Source of the DNA: Thermothelomyces thermophilus ATCC 42464
Lineage: Eukaryota; Ascomycota; Sordariomycetes; Sordariales; Chaetomiaceae
Length of the DNA: 64,000 bases
Direction of reading: 5' to 3'
Assembly: GCF_000226095.1 (NCBI RefSeq)
Contig: NC_016477.1
Span: 3,224,001 to 3,288,000 of the forward strand
Under the pieces are notes generated by a model. The model was not told the origin of the DNA, made no database searches, and saw only the letters and a list, made by a program, of their open reading frames with translations. The position numbers and the translations under genes were made by a program. Below are positions 22,844 through 32,828 of this stretch, piece after piece. Each line of letters starts with the position of its first letter. The first letter of the stretch is position 1.

Positions 22844-25273
22844 ATGGCCGGAATGGCCCGACACGGCTCAGTCGGTGCCTTCAACGGGTTCTCCGTGTGC
22901 CAGCCGGCACTCGGAGCCGCCCTGCAGTGGCTCCCCGCGATTGGCACCCCGGAGCTCGACGAGATGATCAACGCGCTCCTCCCTGGCCCTGCTTCTATCC
23001 AGGACAAGCGCGCTCACATCTCGATGGACTTTTTTGAGTACTCCCGCCAGACCGGAGAGACATTCAAGTTCTACCCTGTTCCTCTGGGAACCTTCACCCC
23101 TGTGACGGCCTCGCCGGCGACCTCCACCCTTCACGACTCGGGCTACGCGTCGAGCTTCAACCATTCTCCCGCACTCTCGGAGCAGGGGGGTTCCTGGACA
23201 CAATCCCCCGCACCATTTGCCCCGGCGGTCTTCGACGCAAAGACCAAGCCACGGTCGTCTGCCTCCAAGAAGTCCAGCGCTTCCAGCTCGCGGCAGCAGA
23301 AAATTGACTTTGCGAATCACCCCGGCATGCGTATCCTGACCAAGGATGGCCGGGATGTCACCAACTCTGCGTCTCGAGGCTGCAAGACCAAGGAGCAGCG
23401 GGACCACGCCCACCTGATGCGGATCATCAAGGCGTGCGATTCGTGCAAGAGGAAGAAGGTCCGCTGCGACCCAAGCCACAGGAAGCGCAACGCCTCGCAA
23501 GCTTCCACGGTGCAGCCTGAGCAGAAGCCTGCCAAGAGGGTAAAGAAGGCAGAAGAGCCGAACCAAGCGGCAGCCTTGGACCCCCCGATCGACTTGACTG
23601 CTGCAGAGCCTCTCACAGCCGAGAACCTCCCTTTCCCAACCGTCGACCTCGGCTTTCCTCCAGAGTCGGAGGACTTTTGGAACGAGTTCATCACCCTTGA
23701 CCAGGAGCCAGTCGCAGCTGCTCCTGTACCTGCGCTTGATGACTTCATCTTTGATTCATTCACCGACTTTCAGAGCTTCTTGTCCCCGAGCTCTGGTTCA
23801 TCCGCAACTTCGCCCTCCCAAGTTCTCACCCCAGTCACGCCAGAACGGGCTGTCGCCTCGCCGATTGTCGCACCCGACCACTCCATCAAGGTCTCCGGGG
23901 AAGCCTCGCCTCAAGATCCGGCCGTTCCATACCTTAATCCGGGCGTTGCTCTTGGCACCAACTACCTCGACTTCAACCTGTATTCGCCGGGCCCTGACGC
24001 GTATGACGAAGACCCTGTTCTCCAGATGCGGGATCTCGGCAGCCAACAACACTCTCCACAATCGACTGCCTCCGCTGCTGACAACTTCCTCGACCATAAT
24101 GCACCTAGCGTCTCTGCAACGCATGTTGACGTGAGCGCCCAGTCGCAAACATCCGCCAGCCAACCGTACGGCGCAGCGGGTCACGCCACCGTCTCGCCGC
24201 TTGACCTTGCCCGGTATTACGATCCTGGAGACACGCGCCATCATGATCCACAACCCAGCACCCCTCGGGTATCCACGAATCGGAAGACGATGACCAATCA
24301 CAGCAGGCTACTACAAGAACCTGTTGTCGATCATGGCTGCTACAGGCGCGTTGATGCCAATGAATCGGGCGTCATTGCTGCTACTTCCGCCCAGTCTCCG
24401 GTTGCTCACGCTTCGTCACCGGCTGTCCTTAGCAGCTATGCCAGCGCTGTGGCTGCCAACGCCCCGCAGCCGTCGGTTAGTCCGAGCAGGGACCCTAGAT
24501 CCAGGGTAATATGTGTTTCGGCACCTTGCGGCGGATCGCACTCATCAGTCCGCTCACGTGCTCCAACCAAGGCAACTCAATCCGACGTGTTAGTTTCTGG
24601 CGCATATGCTAAGTCATCAGCGCCAATTGCTACTCGTCATGGCGGATCGCCACTATGTTCAACGGAGGCCGCATTCTCAGCAGCGGCCGGTGTACCGTCT
24701 CAACACACGTCTGCTGGCGTCGCCGTCCGTGCCGTCATGCCAAGTGGCGCACGCTGCTCGGCGTCCAGTCAACGGCTGGCCGGCCGTCAACCCGGATTGT
24801 CCGCCGTTCTTGATGGGCAGCATGTCACGCAGCAGCAAGACGCTGTTGCCGTCATCAATGCCGTTCGGGCAACCATGCTGCTCTCGACCCTGCCGACGCG
24901 GTGCAACGTTGCTGGAAAGGATGTGACTGTCACCACATCCTGCTTCCAGCTTGCCGTGTTCGGTCTTGTCTCCTTCCTCTGCGCCTGCGCCTTGCAAGCG
25001 CACCTGGCACGTCAAGTCAGCCTCGTCAACATCCTTGCCATTACAACATTATCACTGGCCCGGCTGGCACCTCGGTGCTCCGGGCTGCCGGGCGCGGCAC
25101 GGGCCGCCTCGAACACCTTGCCGCCACCAGCGCAGCCTGGCGTCGTGGACAATTTCTTGTCCATGATCCAGCCTGTGGTCACCGGGAGCTCCAAAGACCA
25201 ACGGTCTGCGCTCTCGCGATGGGCCAGGGGCATCTTGCCTCGCCCACCGTTGGTGAGGACATTGAGGGTGTAA
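22844..25273 (+). CDS. Half-Zn2Cys6 protein with C-terminal hydrophobic segments
   Basis: One exon; 809-810 residues from ATG 22844. The frame is open upstream to 22682 but lacks a better ATG. A conserved block (GCKTKEQRDHAHLMRIIKAC) runs into CDSCKRKKVRCDPSH: Cys198, Cys201 and Cys208 have CX2CX6C spacing with His212 after it, as in the neighbour at 18320-20373. The second half of a Zn2Cys6 cluster is missing. The middle is acidic and Pro/Ser-rich, activation-domain-like (DDFIFDSFTDF). Near residues 699-740 there are two hydrophobic stretches, including FQLAVFGLVSFLCACAL, that could anchor the protein in a membrane. Related sequences with the KEQRDHAHLMRIIKAC block are widespread in Sordariomycetes (family knowledge) and are annotated only as hypothetical or zinc-cluster-like. 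Function is not known. Confidence 0.75.
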   Translation: MAGMARHGSVGAFNGFSVCQPALGAALQWLPAIGTPELDEMINALLPGPASIQDKRAHISMDFFEYSRQTGETFKFYPVPLGTFTPVTASPATSTLHDSGYASSFNHSPALSEQGGSWTQSPAPFAPAVFDAKTKPRSSASKKSSASSSRQQKIDFANHPGMRILTKDGRDVTNSASRGCKTKEQRDHAHLMRIIKACDSCKRKKVRCDPSHRKRNASQASTVQPEQKPAKRVKKAEEPNQAAALDPPIDLTAAEPLTAENLPFPTVDLGFPPESEDFWNEFITLDQEPVAAAPVPALDDFIFDSFTDFQSFLSPSSGSSATSPSQVLTPVTPERAVASPIVAPDHSIKVSGEASPQDPAVPYLNPGVALGTNYLDFNLYSPGPDAYDEDPVLQMRDLGSQQHSPQSTASAADNFLDHNAPSVSATHVDVSAQSQTSASQPYGAAGHATVSPLDLARYYDPGDTRHHDPQPSTPRVSTNRKTMTNHSRLLQEPVVDHGCYRRVDANESGVIAATSAQSPVAHASSPAVLSSYASAVAANAPQPSVSPSRDPRSRVICVSAPCGGSHSSVRSRAPTKATQSDVLVSGAYAKSSAPIATRHGGSPLCSTEAAFSAAAGVPSQHTSAGVAVRAVMPSGARCSASSQRLAGRQPGLSAVLDGQHVTQQQDAVAVINAVRATMLLSTLPTRCNVAGKDVTVTTSCFQLAVFGLVSFLCACALQAHLARQVSLVNILAITTLSLARLAPRCSGLPGAARAASNTLPPPAQPGVVDNFLSMIQPVVTGSSKDQRSALSRWARGILPRPPLVRTLRV

Positions 25274-26247
25274 ACCCCCGGTGTGTGTGCGCATGCGTGT
25301 TTTGATATGACTTGTAATGGTTTCCTGTTTTGTTGCAAGCGAGTGCATTTTGACTATGATACCCCCGGGTCGGATTGAGACATGCGGTCGTCCTCTTCTC
25401 TTCTCTTGTATATACTATTTTCAGAGTTCGCTCTGTTGCCCAGATGGTTGGTTGAGCGTGGTTTGTTGGTATGTTAGGATCGGGAGGAGGACGGCTTGGT
25501 GGACTGTGAGGACTTTTGACTTTTGAGTCTGAGGGGCGATGCTCTCTCTCTCTCCCTGCCGTTGTTTTCTGGGCAGGGTAGCGCCGCCTTTTTTGGCTTG
25601 ACAATTGAAGGTCCTCGCAGACCATCGTAAATTTTACTTGACTGTCCCTCTGCTTGCCGTGATACTGTTTCCGATGCGTTCATGTTGCCCTTGGGATGCA
25701 TCTTTGCGAAGGATGTGCGACCATTCTGGTGCTTTGCTTGCATGAGGTTAATTATACGGATTACAATCTACTTCGTAGGGGGTTTCCCAATTCGGGTTGT
25801 CGTACAGTACGTTTTGCACCCCGGTACGGATAACCAAGGTTCCTCACAAGGTCGGTTTTTGCCGTGGACCCACTCTTTTTTTTCTCGTCGATTTCGGAGC
25901 CACTTCACTTTTGATCGTGCTCCAAGGCCACATGTGCCGTGGGGTCATAGACGACATCTTCTTCAAGGTTTGAAATAGGCATGTCAAACGCACCCGGGCC
26001 CTTGCATTGACTCTAGACGGCTGGGTGGCTCGTGGCCTGCTTGAGAAACCATCTATCTATCTATCTGGTTGAGGTGCTGGCATGGCACAAACAGCTTCTT
26101 TGTTGTTCAGGCAAATCACCCCTAGCTCGTTTCTCAAGCCTTCGTCTTGAACAACAGCACCCGCCGTTGATTCACATATCAATTGAAAGCGGCTTGGGTT
26201 GAGTTGTGACTGTGCAGAGTTGGGATAAAACATTGCAAGGCGGAAAA
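25274..26247. other. Intergenic region
   Basis: Holds a TACGGATTAC decamer (25755-25764), a CT tract near 25540-25556 and a short CTAT repeat (about 26049-26065). No supported gene. Confidence 0.5.
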
Positions 26248-28152
26248 ATGGCAGCCACGCTCTTCGAGTCCGTTTTGGCCATCGGCCTCAAAACCACCGC
26301 GTTTCTGCAGTCGCTCTTTCTGTTTCCTTTCAACACGGTATTGCGAGTCGTGCAGCTTTCCCCCAGTTTCCGCCAAACAGACCAGCCAATTCTGCCCTGC
26401 TCAACCTCTGGCCCTACTGGCCCTACTGGCCCTACTGGCCCTACATCCTCCTCTTCCGCCGGCGAGGCCCGCAACATCAGTAACAACAAGGACGACGACG
26501 TGGGCGACGGCGGCTGCCACAACGAGACCGGTATGGCACCCGCCGCATCCGCATCCGCATCCGCCTCTGCGGCCTCTGCGGCCTCTGCGCGAGTCTCCAG
26601 CATCGTCCCTGCTCTTCCCCGCGCTCCTCCCTCTGGGAGAGAAAATCACGCCCCGGCTGCGGACACTCCGGTGAAGGCCGACGCCCAGCTAGACGCCGCG
26701 CTCTCCCGCTTCGATGCCAACGGGGCGGGGCTGGCAGGAGAGACTCAGTGGCCGGGTGCGCTGCAAAGCGTAATCGACGGTACAGGAAGCACCACAGGCG
26801 ACGGAACCGGCAAGTCAACAGCCCATGACGGCACTGCCTTGCCGCAGCAGCAACCTGATCGGGTCAACTCGGGCGACGGCACTCCCGAAGGGGTAACACG
26901 GGCGCCTCCGGTCCCCTTGACGCATACGGTTCCTCAGACTAGCAGGCTGAAGGAGACCGCACCGACAATGCAGCCGGACGGCCCGACGGTGCAGGTCAGC
27001 GCCAAGAGGGAGACCCCGGAACAGGCAGCGGAAAAGGCCATGCACAGCCGGTTTATGAGGGAGGCTCTGAATATGGTAGGTTTTGCGTGCGGGTACAGCC
27101 CCAAACGTGCCGCTGACATGGTGCAGGCCAGACTTGCTCTCAGAACCAATGAGACGCCCGTCGGCTGCGTGCTTGTTTACAAGGGACGAGTCATTGCCCG
27201 AGGGATGAACGCGACCAACGTCACCCGTAACGGGACGAGGCATGCGGAGCTCATGGCCATATCGGCCTTGTTGTCCTACGCCCCCGCCGCCGACCTCGAG
27301 CCAGCGAAGGGCGCTGCTGCCATGGACAAGGCAACGGGAGGGAGAATGCCCCTGGGCGACCGGACGAACGAGACGCAGGTTGCCGAGGAGACCAGCACCT
27401 GGGGCGACGTGGACCCCAGAGACGGCCACCTGTATCCCTACGGACAGAAGCTGCACCCCTCCCCCCGTGTGGACCCGTCGGTCATCAGCGAGTGCATCCT
27501 GTACGTCACGGTCGAGCCTTGCGTCATGTGCGCATCCTTGCTCCGGCAGCTTGGGATCAAGAAGGTCTACTTTGGCGCCGTCAACGACAAGTTTGGCGGA
27601 ACCGGAGGTGTGTTTAGCATCCATAAGAACTCACCTTACTCGATGGCCTCGGCGCCTCCCTCGCCCGCGCCCCAGAACGGCAAGGGCATCCCGAGACCTG
27701 TTCTCGAGCCCCGCCCCGCGTCGACCGACGTGGTCACGGAGAAATCGACGCCGGCGGACGGAACCAGAGACGAGGAAGACCTCTGTCCCAATCCCATTGA
27801 CACTTCGACGCTTCCTGGCGACGGCGGTAACATTGAGCGTGGATACGAGGCCGAAGGAGGCTGGGGCCGAGACGAGGCCGTGACCTTGCTGCGACAGTTT
27901 TATGTTCAGGAGAACAACCGAGGTCAGTGCTTCCGTGAACCGAGTATCCCATCTCGTGTGTTAACTGACGTGGGTGCAGCACCTGTCCCGAGAAAGAAGG
28001 AAGGCCGAGCTGCTCGTTTAGCGGCTATGATGGAGCGTGACGGCCGCCCGATCGACATGAGCCTTATATCGCAGGAGGAGAACTCCGGAACGAGCACACC
28101 TGCCAAGCAAGAGTCGGCAGCTGGCGAACCGGCCGAGTCCATAGCCGCCTGA
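26248..28152 (+). CDS. TAD2: tRNA adenosine-34 deaminase catalytic subunit (Tad2/ADAT2)
   Basis: Three exons (26248-27075, 27127-27922, 27980-28152) give 598 residues. Both introns (51 and 57 nt) are multiples of three without stops, so an unspliced reading stays open; they have GTAGGT and GTCAGT donors, branch sites (GCTGAC, TTAACTGAC) and CAG acceptors. Removing the first joins EALNM directly to ARLALRTNETPVGC, the family motif. Zinc and catalysis: HAE (27241-27249) and PCxxC (27517-27531). Known role: with Tad3, deaminates adenosine 34 to inosine in tRNA anticodons. The gap between HAE and PCxxC, over 80 residues, is longer than in yeast. The N-terminal 250 residues are poorly conserved, with a hydrophobic start, a GPT repeat and Ala/Ser runs. 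A later start near 27040 (MHSRFMREALNM) is possible. Confidence 0.85.
   Translation: MAATLFESVLAIGLKTTAFLQSLFLFPFNTVLRVVQLSPSFRQTDQPILPCSTSGPTGPTGPTGPTSSSSAGEARNISNNKDDDVGDGGCHNETGMAPAASASASASAASAASARVSSIVPALPRAPPSGRENHAPAADTPVKADAQLDAALSRFDANGAGLAGETQWPGALQSVIDGTGSTTGDGTGKSTAHDGTALPQQQPDRVNSGDGTPEGVTRAPPVPLTHTVPQTSRLKETAPTMQPDGPTVQVSAKRETPEQAAEKAMHSRFMREALNMVGFACGYSPKRAADMVQARLALRTNETPVGCVLVYKGRVIARGMNATNVTRNGTRHAELMAISALLSYAPAADLEPAKGAAAMDKATGGRMPLGDRTNETQVAEETSTWGDVDPRDGHLYPYGQKLHPSPRVDPSVISECILYVTVEPCVMCASLLRQLGIKKVYFGAVNDKFGGTGGVFSIHKNSPYSMASAPPSPAPQNGKGIPRPVLEPRPASTDVVTEKSTPADGTRDEEDLCPNPIDTSTLPGDGGNIERGYEAEGGWGRDEAVTLLRQFYVQENNRGQCFREPSIPSRVLTDVGAAPVPRKKEGRAARLAAMMERDGRPIDMSLISQEENSGTSTPAKQESAAGEPAESIAA
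26410..26445 (+). repeat. Four 9-bp GGCCCTACT units
   Basis: Near-exact tandem units encode a Gly-Pro-Thr repeat in the N-terminal extension of the Tad2 gene; the last unit differs by one base. Confidence 0.75.
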
Positions 28153-28726
28153 CCTCCCAACAAGAAGGTGAGGTGTTGAGGTATCCGCATAACACGTTTT
28201 CAGGAACCTGCTTCTAGGCATGATCTTGTCCGGCAGACTGTCGAGGTCAAGACGGAGTATGAGGACTGTTCTCCCTCGGTAGGAAGCAGTCAAGTCGCGG
28301 TTCATCCTCCATCAAGGCCGCTTTGGCAAGCCACGTTTTTATGTATACATTGCCAAATTCAGGGTAAGGACAAGATGTCACGGACGCGTACATATCATGG
28401 AAAACTCGCAGTTCTGACTTCCGTTTGCAGAACCCATCAGAACGCCTCAGCCGTCACTATGAACGCCTCAGCAGAAGCATAGCGACGGCAGCAGCAGTTG
28501 GAGTCCCGAGACTATCTCGAAGCATCATTTGCACATTTTGTGTTCGAGCCAGGGCCATTCCATTCCCCGGACGATCCATATCTAGCGGCTTCCGTTAGCA
28601 CATTAACTACTTGCACCCTCGGTGGGGCATGTACCATTGATTCATAGATAGTGTTGCCACACGGTTACGAGATGAGAAACGAAGCATGTCGCCAATCTTA
28701 TACCTTCCAGGCTCTTCTCACGCATT
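28153..28726. other. Convergent intergenic region
   Basis: About 570 nt between the stop codons of the Tad2 gene and the minus-strand GFA-domain gene. Only 3'-UTR-like sequence is seen. Confidence 0.5.
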
Positions 28727-30118
28727 TTACTCTTCTTTGTCCCGATGCCGTTCATGTCCACGATGCGCTCTCCCCATTCCCTCCTCCAGAGCCCGGATAA
28801 CTCTCTCTCCCCACGCCTTGGCCGCGCCCGTCCGGCCCTCTCCAGCCTGCTCGGAGAAACTGACCCTTCCGGTCCACCACTCCAGCCAATTCTCTGCCCG
28901 CGCGCCACCTCTATCCCCACCCTCGGCCCTCAGCAAGCCCACGCTGACGTCGATGAGATCGGGCCGGAACTTGTCGTGCCAGAAGACCGTGGCGCCACAG
29001 CGGGCACAGAACTCGCGCATCCGCCCGGGGGAGGACTCGTATTGCCTCAACGGGGTCCCGGGGGGGAGGGCGGCAAAGTCGAGCGGGACGGGCTGCCGGC
29101 AGTTCCTCGTTATCGACGATGGAGTTTGGTGGTGGATGAGAATGTTGCGGCGGGGGATGAAGGCCCACGTCTGGATCTCAAAGCCCGAGGTCAGCCGGCA
29201 GCTTGGGCAGGCGCAGGTACCGGCGAGGTAGTAAGCGTAAGAGGACCCGTCGCTGCCCCCGCGCTCGTTGTCGTCCTTGTCCTCGTCCTCGTCCTCGTCC
29301 TCGTCCCTGGGCCCCCGCGAGCGGAGATACCACCGCTCGTGGGCCGGGTTGGCGACCACGGCCGGCGACGTGCTGGCGTAGGCCAGGAGCAGGTCCGGGT
29401 AGCCCGAATCCGGGTTCAGCGGCGAGTCCTTCGGCGCTGGCCGGGTTATGCGGAGGCCGATGGAACCGCAGTGGCATGCCGCCAGGAGGGTGTCGCCTTC
29501 ACCGCCGCCGCCGCCGCCGCTGCTGCTGCCGTCGTCCTCGTCGTCGTCGTTATCGACGGTTCCTGCCTCTTCTTGATTTTCTTCTTCTTCTTCTTCCTCT
29601 TCCTCCTCCTTACCATCTGAGAGCCGGGAAAGCCCGGCCGGCAGCCAGACTGCCAGCCCGCCGTCCTTGGTGTCTCGGACGTGCCGGTGGCGCCATTGCT
29701 CGGGCAACTTGTATCGTTCCTTCTTCTCCCCCTCCCGCTTCTCCTCCTCCTCCTCCTCGTCGGGGACGTGGGTGATGGTGCCCGTCGCTACCTCCCACTC
29801 CCACTCCCGTTCCCCGGCGCCAGCAGAAGCGGACGGGCGCCGGGCGCGGAAGACGTGGCATCCGCAGGTGGAGCAGAAGTATGCGGTGGTCGTGGGTGAG
29901 AGTGCGTACGCTTCCAGCCCCGTGGTGGCGGTGGCCGGCGGCGGCGAGACCGGGGCGTACGAGGCGCACAGGACGCCGGTCGTGCGGCGGCAGGTGCTGC
30001 AGTGGCAGAAGAACGCGTCGGAGAAGACGCCCCGGCTGCCTCGTGCGCTCAGCGTCTGCCGGGCCGCGCCGCAGTGGCACGAGATGGTGATGGAAGTGCT
30101 ATTAGTTGGGGAGACCAT
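28727..30118 (-). CDS. Double GFA (CENP-V/Mss4-fold) domain protein
   Basis: A single exon of 463 residues from ATG 30118; the frame continues nine nt upstream only through a TTG codon. Two copies of the GFA zinc fold are visible. The first has ISCHCGAA (Cys14, Cys16), FFCHCSTCRR (Cys38-43) and YFCSTCGCHVF (Cys82, Cys85). The second has AACHCGSI, CACPSCRLTSG and FCARCGATVFWH. They are separated by Glu/Asp-rich inserts coded by GAG/GAC repeats (for example about 29576-29616 and 29280-29305 on the plus strand). The GFA family is named after bacterial glutathione-dependent formaldehyde-activating enzyme, but most fungal members, including tandem forms, have no proven reaction. Probably cytosolic, as there is no signal peptide. 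Confidence 0.8.
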   Translation of the reverse strand: MVSPTNSTSITISCHCGAARQTLSARGSRGVFSDAFFCHCSTCRRTTGVLCASYAPVSPPPATATTGLEAYALSPTTTAYFCSTCGCHVFRARRPSASAGAGEREWEWEVATGTITHVPDEEEEEEKREGEKKERYKLPEQWRHRHVRDTKDGGLAVWLPAGLSRLSDGKEEEEEEEEEENQEEAGTVDNDDDEDDGSSSGGGGGGEGDTLLAACHCGSIGLRITRPAPKDSPLNPDSGYPDLLLAYASTSPAVVANPAHERWYLRSRGPRDEDEDEDEDKDDNERGGSDGSSYAYYLAGTCACPSCRLTSGFEIQTWAFIPRRNILIHHQTPSSITRNCRQPVPLDFAALPPGTPLRQYESSPGRMREFCARCGATVFWHDKFRPDLIDVSVGLLRAEGGDRGGARAENWLEWWTGRVSFSEQAGEGRTGAAKAWGERVIRALEEGMGRAHRGHERHRDKEE

Positions 30119-30665
30119 GGCTAGCAAGGTTGGATGGAGGGAGGAATTGTGAGAGAGGGCTTATGTGTGAGTGAGAGACGGAGAGAGAGAGAGTGTGTGA
30201 GATAGGCTTGAAAAGGCTTAGGAAGTTCTTGGGGTTAACAAGTGATGTGAGCGGCCTCTTAAAAATATATAGACATATTATAAGCCAAGGAGGAACTTCC
30301 AGTCCTGGTAGCAAGTCGTCCCGGCTGCGACAATCCGCTAGGGACCGACCTTCAGCCGAAACGCGGGCCGCCACTCCGCATGTATGTATGCACAATAAGG
30401 AGTCCTTGAAAGCGCAAAAGTGACGTTGCGGGGTGTCAGTCAGCAGTCGGGACCAAAATTGGCCGAGTTGCAGCCGTTTGATTGCCTGTCGCTGAGCAAT
30501 GATTTGTTCAAGAGAGGCTGGGTAATGTGAACCACACACAATTCCACTCAGGAGACTCTTCTCATATCTTGAACAACCGCTCGAATTACGTGAATATGCT
30601 ACATCCCCAACGTTCTATTCTCACAGATACATGCTTGGAAAGAAACAAAAACCAAAACATCGCAA
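30119..30665. promoter_or_regulatory. Upstream region of the GFA gene and 3' end of the transporter gene
   Basis: About 550 nt; a GA/GT-rich leader tract (30165-30200) precedes the GFA start on the minus strand. No additional gene is seen. Confidence 0.35.
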
Positions 30666-32828
30666 TCAAGCCGTCTTCTCATCCCGGCCCGTGGCCACGG
30701 GCGCATCCCGATCAAACTCGACCGTCTTACCGACGATGCGCTCGGCCACGCCCTCAGTATCCGAGACGGAGGGCTGGGGTGACCTGCGCCAGAAATGCTT
30801 CGGGTCCTTGGCTAGACGGCCGACCCACGGGGGCATGATGCCGCCCTCAGAGCGCCAGGTCCAGGGCTCCTTGAGGTCCTTGTTGGGAGGCACGATGCGG
30901 CCGAAGGAGGCCTTCTCGATGAGCCAGACGAGGGTGTTGAGGAGGATGTAGAGGCAGATGCCGCCGATGAGGCCGTCGGCGATGGAGTAGGTGAAGGGCA
31001 TGAGGGCGATGGTGACGAAGGCCGGGACCGAGTCGCCCAGGTATCTCCAGTTGATGTCGGTGGCGGCCTGGACCATCATGGAGCCGACCAGGACGAGTAC
31101 GCAGCCGGTGGCCCAGGGCGGGATGGAGGCGAAGATGGGCGCAAAGAAGATGGAGATGAAGAAACAGAGGCCTGTCGACATGGCCGTCAGGCCCGTCTTG
31201 CCGCCCTCGCCAATGCCCGCACCGGACTCGACGAAGGCGGTCACGGGTGGAGTGCCCATCACGGCACCGACCGCGATGGTGAGCGAGTCGACCATGTAGC
31301 TATGTGGAGTGTTAGTTTTTTAACTATCCATCCGCGCGCGTGAAACCCGCCGGGGGAAAGGGGGGGAAGACGTACGCCCAAGTGGAACCCTCGAAATCCT
31401 GGGTGACGGGGTCGACGAGGCCGGCGTAGCGAGCCATGGAATAGAGGGTGCCGGTGGTATCGAGGATGTCGACGTAGAGGAAGGTGATGAGGGCCAGGCC
31501 AAACTGGCCGCCGTAACCTCCGATATCCCAGTGTTGGACGTTCAACACTTTCTGGATCGGGTGGAAGTCGACAACCTTCTTGAAGAAGTCAAAGTTGCTG
31601 TTGCCGAGGTCGGTGTAGGGGAAGTAGGTGACGGCGGTCGTGCGGGGCCAGGAGATGATGGAGACGAGAATGATTCCGGCGATGATGGCGCCCTTGACCC
31701 GGTACAACATCAACATGACGGTGAATACGCCGCCGCAGAAGATGCCGACCCACATCATGGGGCTGCGCATCTTAACGCTGTCGGGACACTGGCCGTCGGC
31801 GCCCTTGAGCTCATCGAGGCAGCCGGCCAGGGCGATGGGCACGGAGGTGCCGCCGACGATGAGACCGATGCCCTCGGCGTAGGTCAGGCCGATCAGGGTC
31901 AGGAAGAGGCCGATGCCGACGCTCGTGGCCAGCTTGATGCAGCGGGGGATGACGCGTGCGAGCCATTGGCGCAAGCCGAGCGCCGCGAGACCGAAGAAGA
32001 TGAAGCCCTCGATAAAGATGGCCGTCAGGGCGACCTCGAAGGGGACCGGGCCGGTCCCGTGCTTGCCAACGACCGTGTAAGCAAAGTAGGCGTTCAAGCC
32101 CATGCCTGGGGCGACTCCCACTGGGCTGAAGACACTAGGTGTTAGCCTCTCAACAAAATCCTTTCCCTCCCATCCCCTCCCCTCCTCCCGATTTCTCCCT
32201 CTTGGAAAGGCTGGAACATTGGCCGAACTACTTCTGTTCATGCCGGCGTTCGCGACGTACAGATTAGCAAAGAGACCCATGCAGAAGGTCCCGAGAGCCG
32301 AGATGGCTGCTGTGGCCGTGACGAGGTCCTTCTTGATGTCGGCCTTGCAGAGGAGGTATTCGGTGTTGTTGGCGCAGGGTATCGCGCCCGCGGTCGGTGG
32401 CTCACGGCACACACAGGTGCCTCCAGTCTCGGACACGATGCTGGCATTGACGGCAATGATGTAGCTGCGAGGAGGAAAGAAAGAGATGGTCAGTGTCTCT
32501 CGTACGCCCATGCCCGCCTCATCCTCTTCTCCCTCCACAGCCACTCTCCGGCTCGGCCTCAACAAGAAAAGAAACATAGGAAATGGGGTTCTTCTCACGC
32601 CATGGCAAAGAAGGTGGCGATTCCGGCTCGCATCTCGGTGAGGAAGTAGGAGCCCTTCCTCTCTTTCGGCTGTTGGATTGGGTTAAGGCAAAGCAGCCTT
32701 TAGCATTCATTGCTCGGGCCCCCTCAGGCACTGCTGGAAGTGCTCACATGTCCACATCCGTCCAGCTTGAACCAGCGACCGACCGGACTCTTGGCGACCG
32801 CCCGGTTGGTGGTCTCTATCCAACCCAT
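30666..32828 (-). CDS. azgA: AzgA-type purine (hypoxanthine/adenine/guanine) transporter
   Basis: Five exons on the minus strand (32828-32748, 32669-32599, 32464-32261, 32125-31376, 31299-30666) give 579 residues, almost exactly the length of A. nidulans AzgA. All four introns have GT-AG ends (GTGAGC, GTGAGA, GTACGT, GTACGT donors), and the last three interrupt codons after the second base. The start MGWIETTNRAVAKSPVGRWFKL, the GMGLNAYFAYTVVG segment and the SGAGIGEGGKTGLTAM segment are hallmarks of the family. More than ten hydrophobic helices are visible. Known role: proton-coupled purine uptake at the plasma membrane, distinct from the UapA family. All signature residues I checked are present, so it looks functional. 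Confidence 0.92.

Noticed and set aside
27076-27126. In-frame stretch in the Tad2 gene considered as an insertion peptide
   Set aside because: It has a GTAGGT donor, branch site and CAG acceptor, and removing it restores the conserved deaminase motif.
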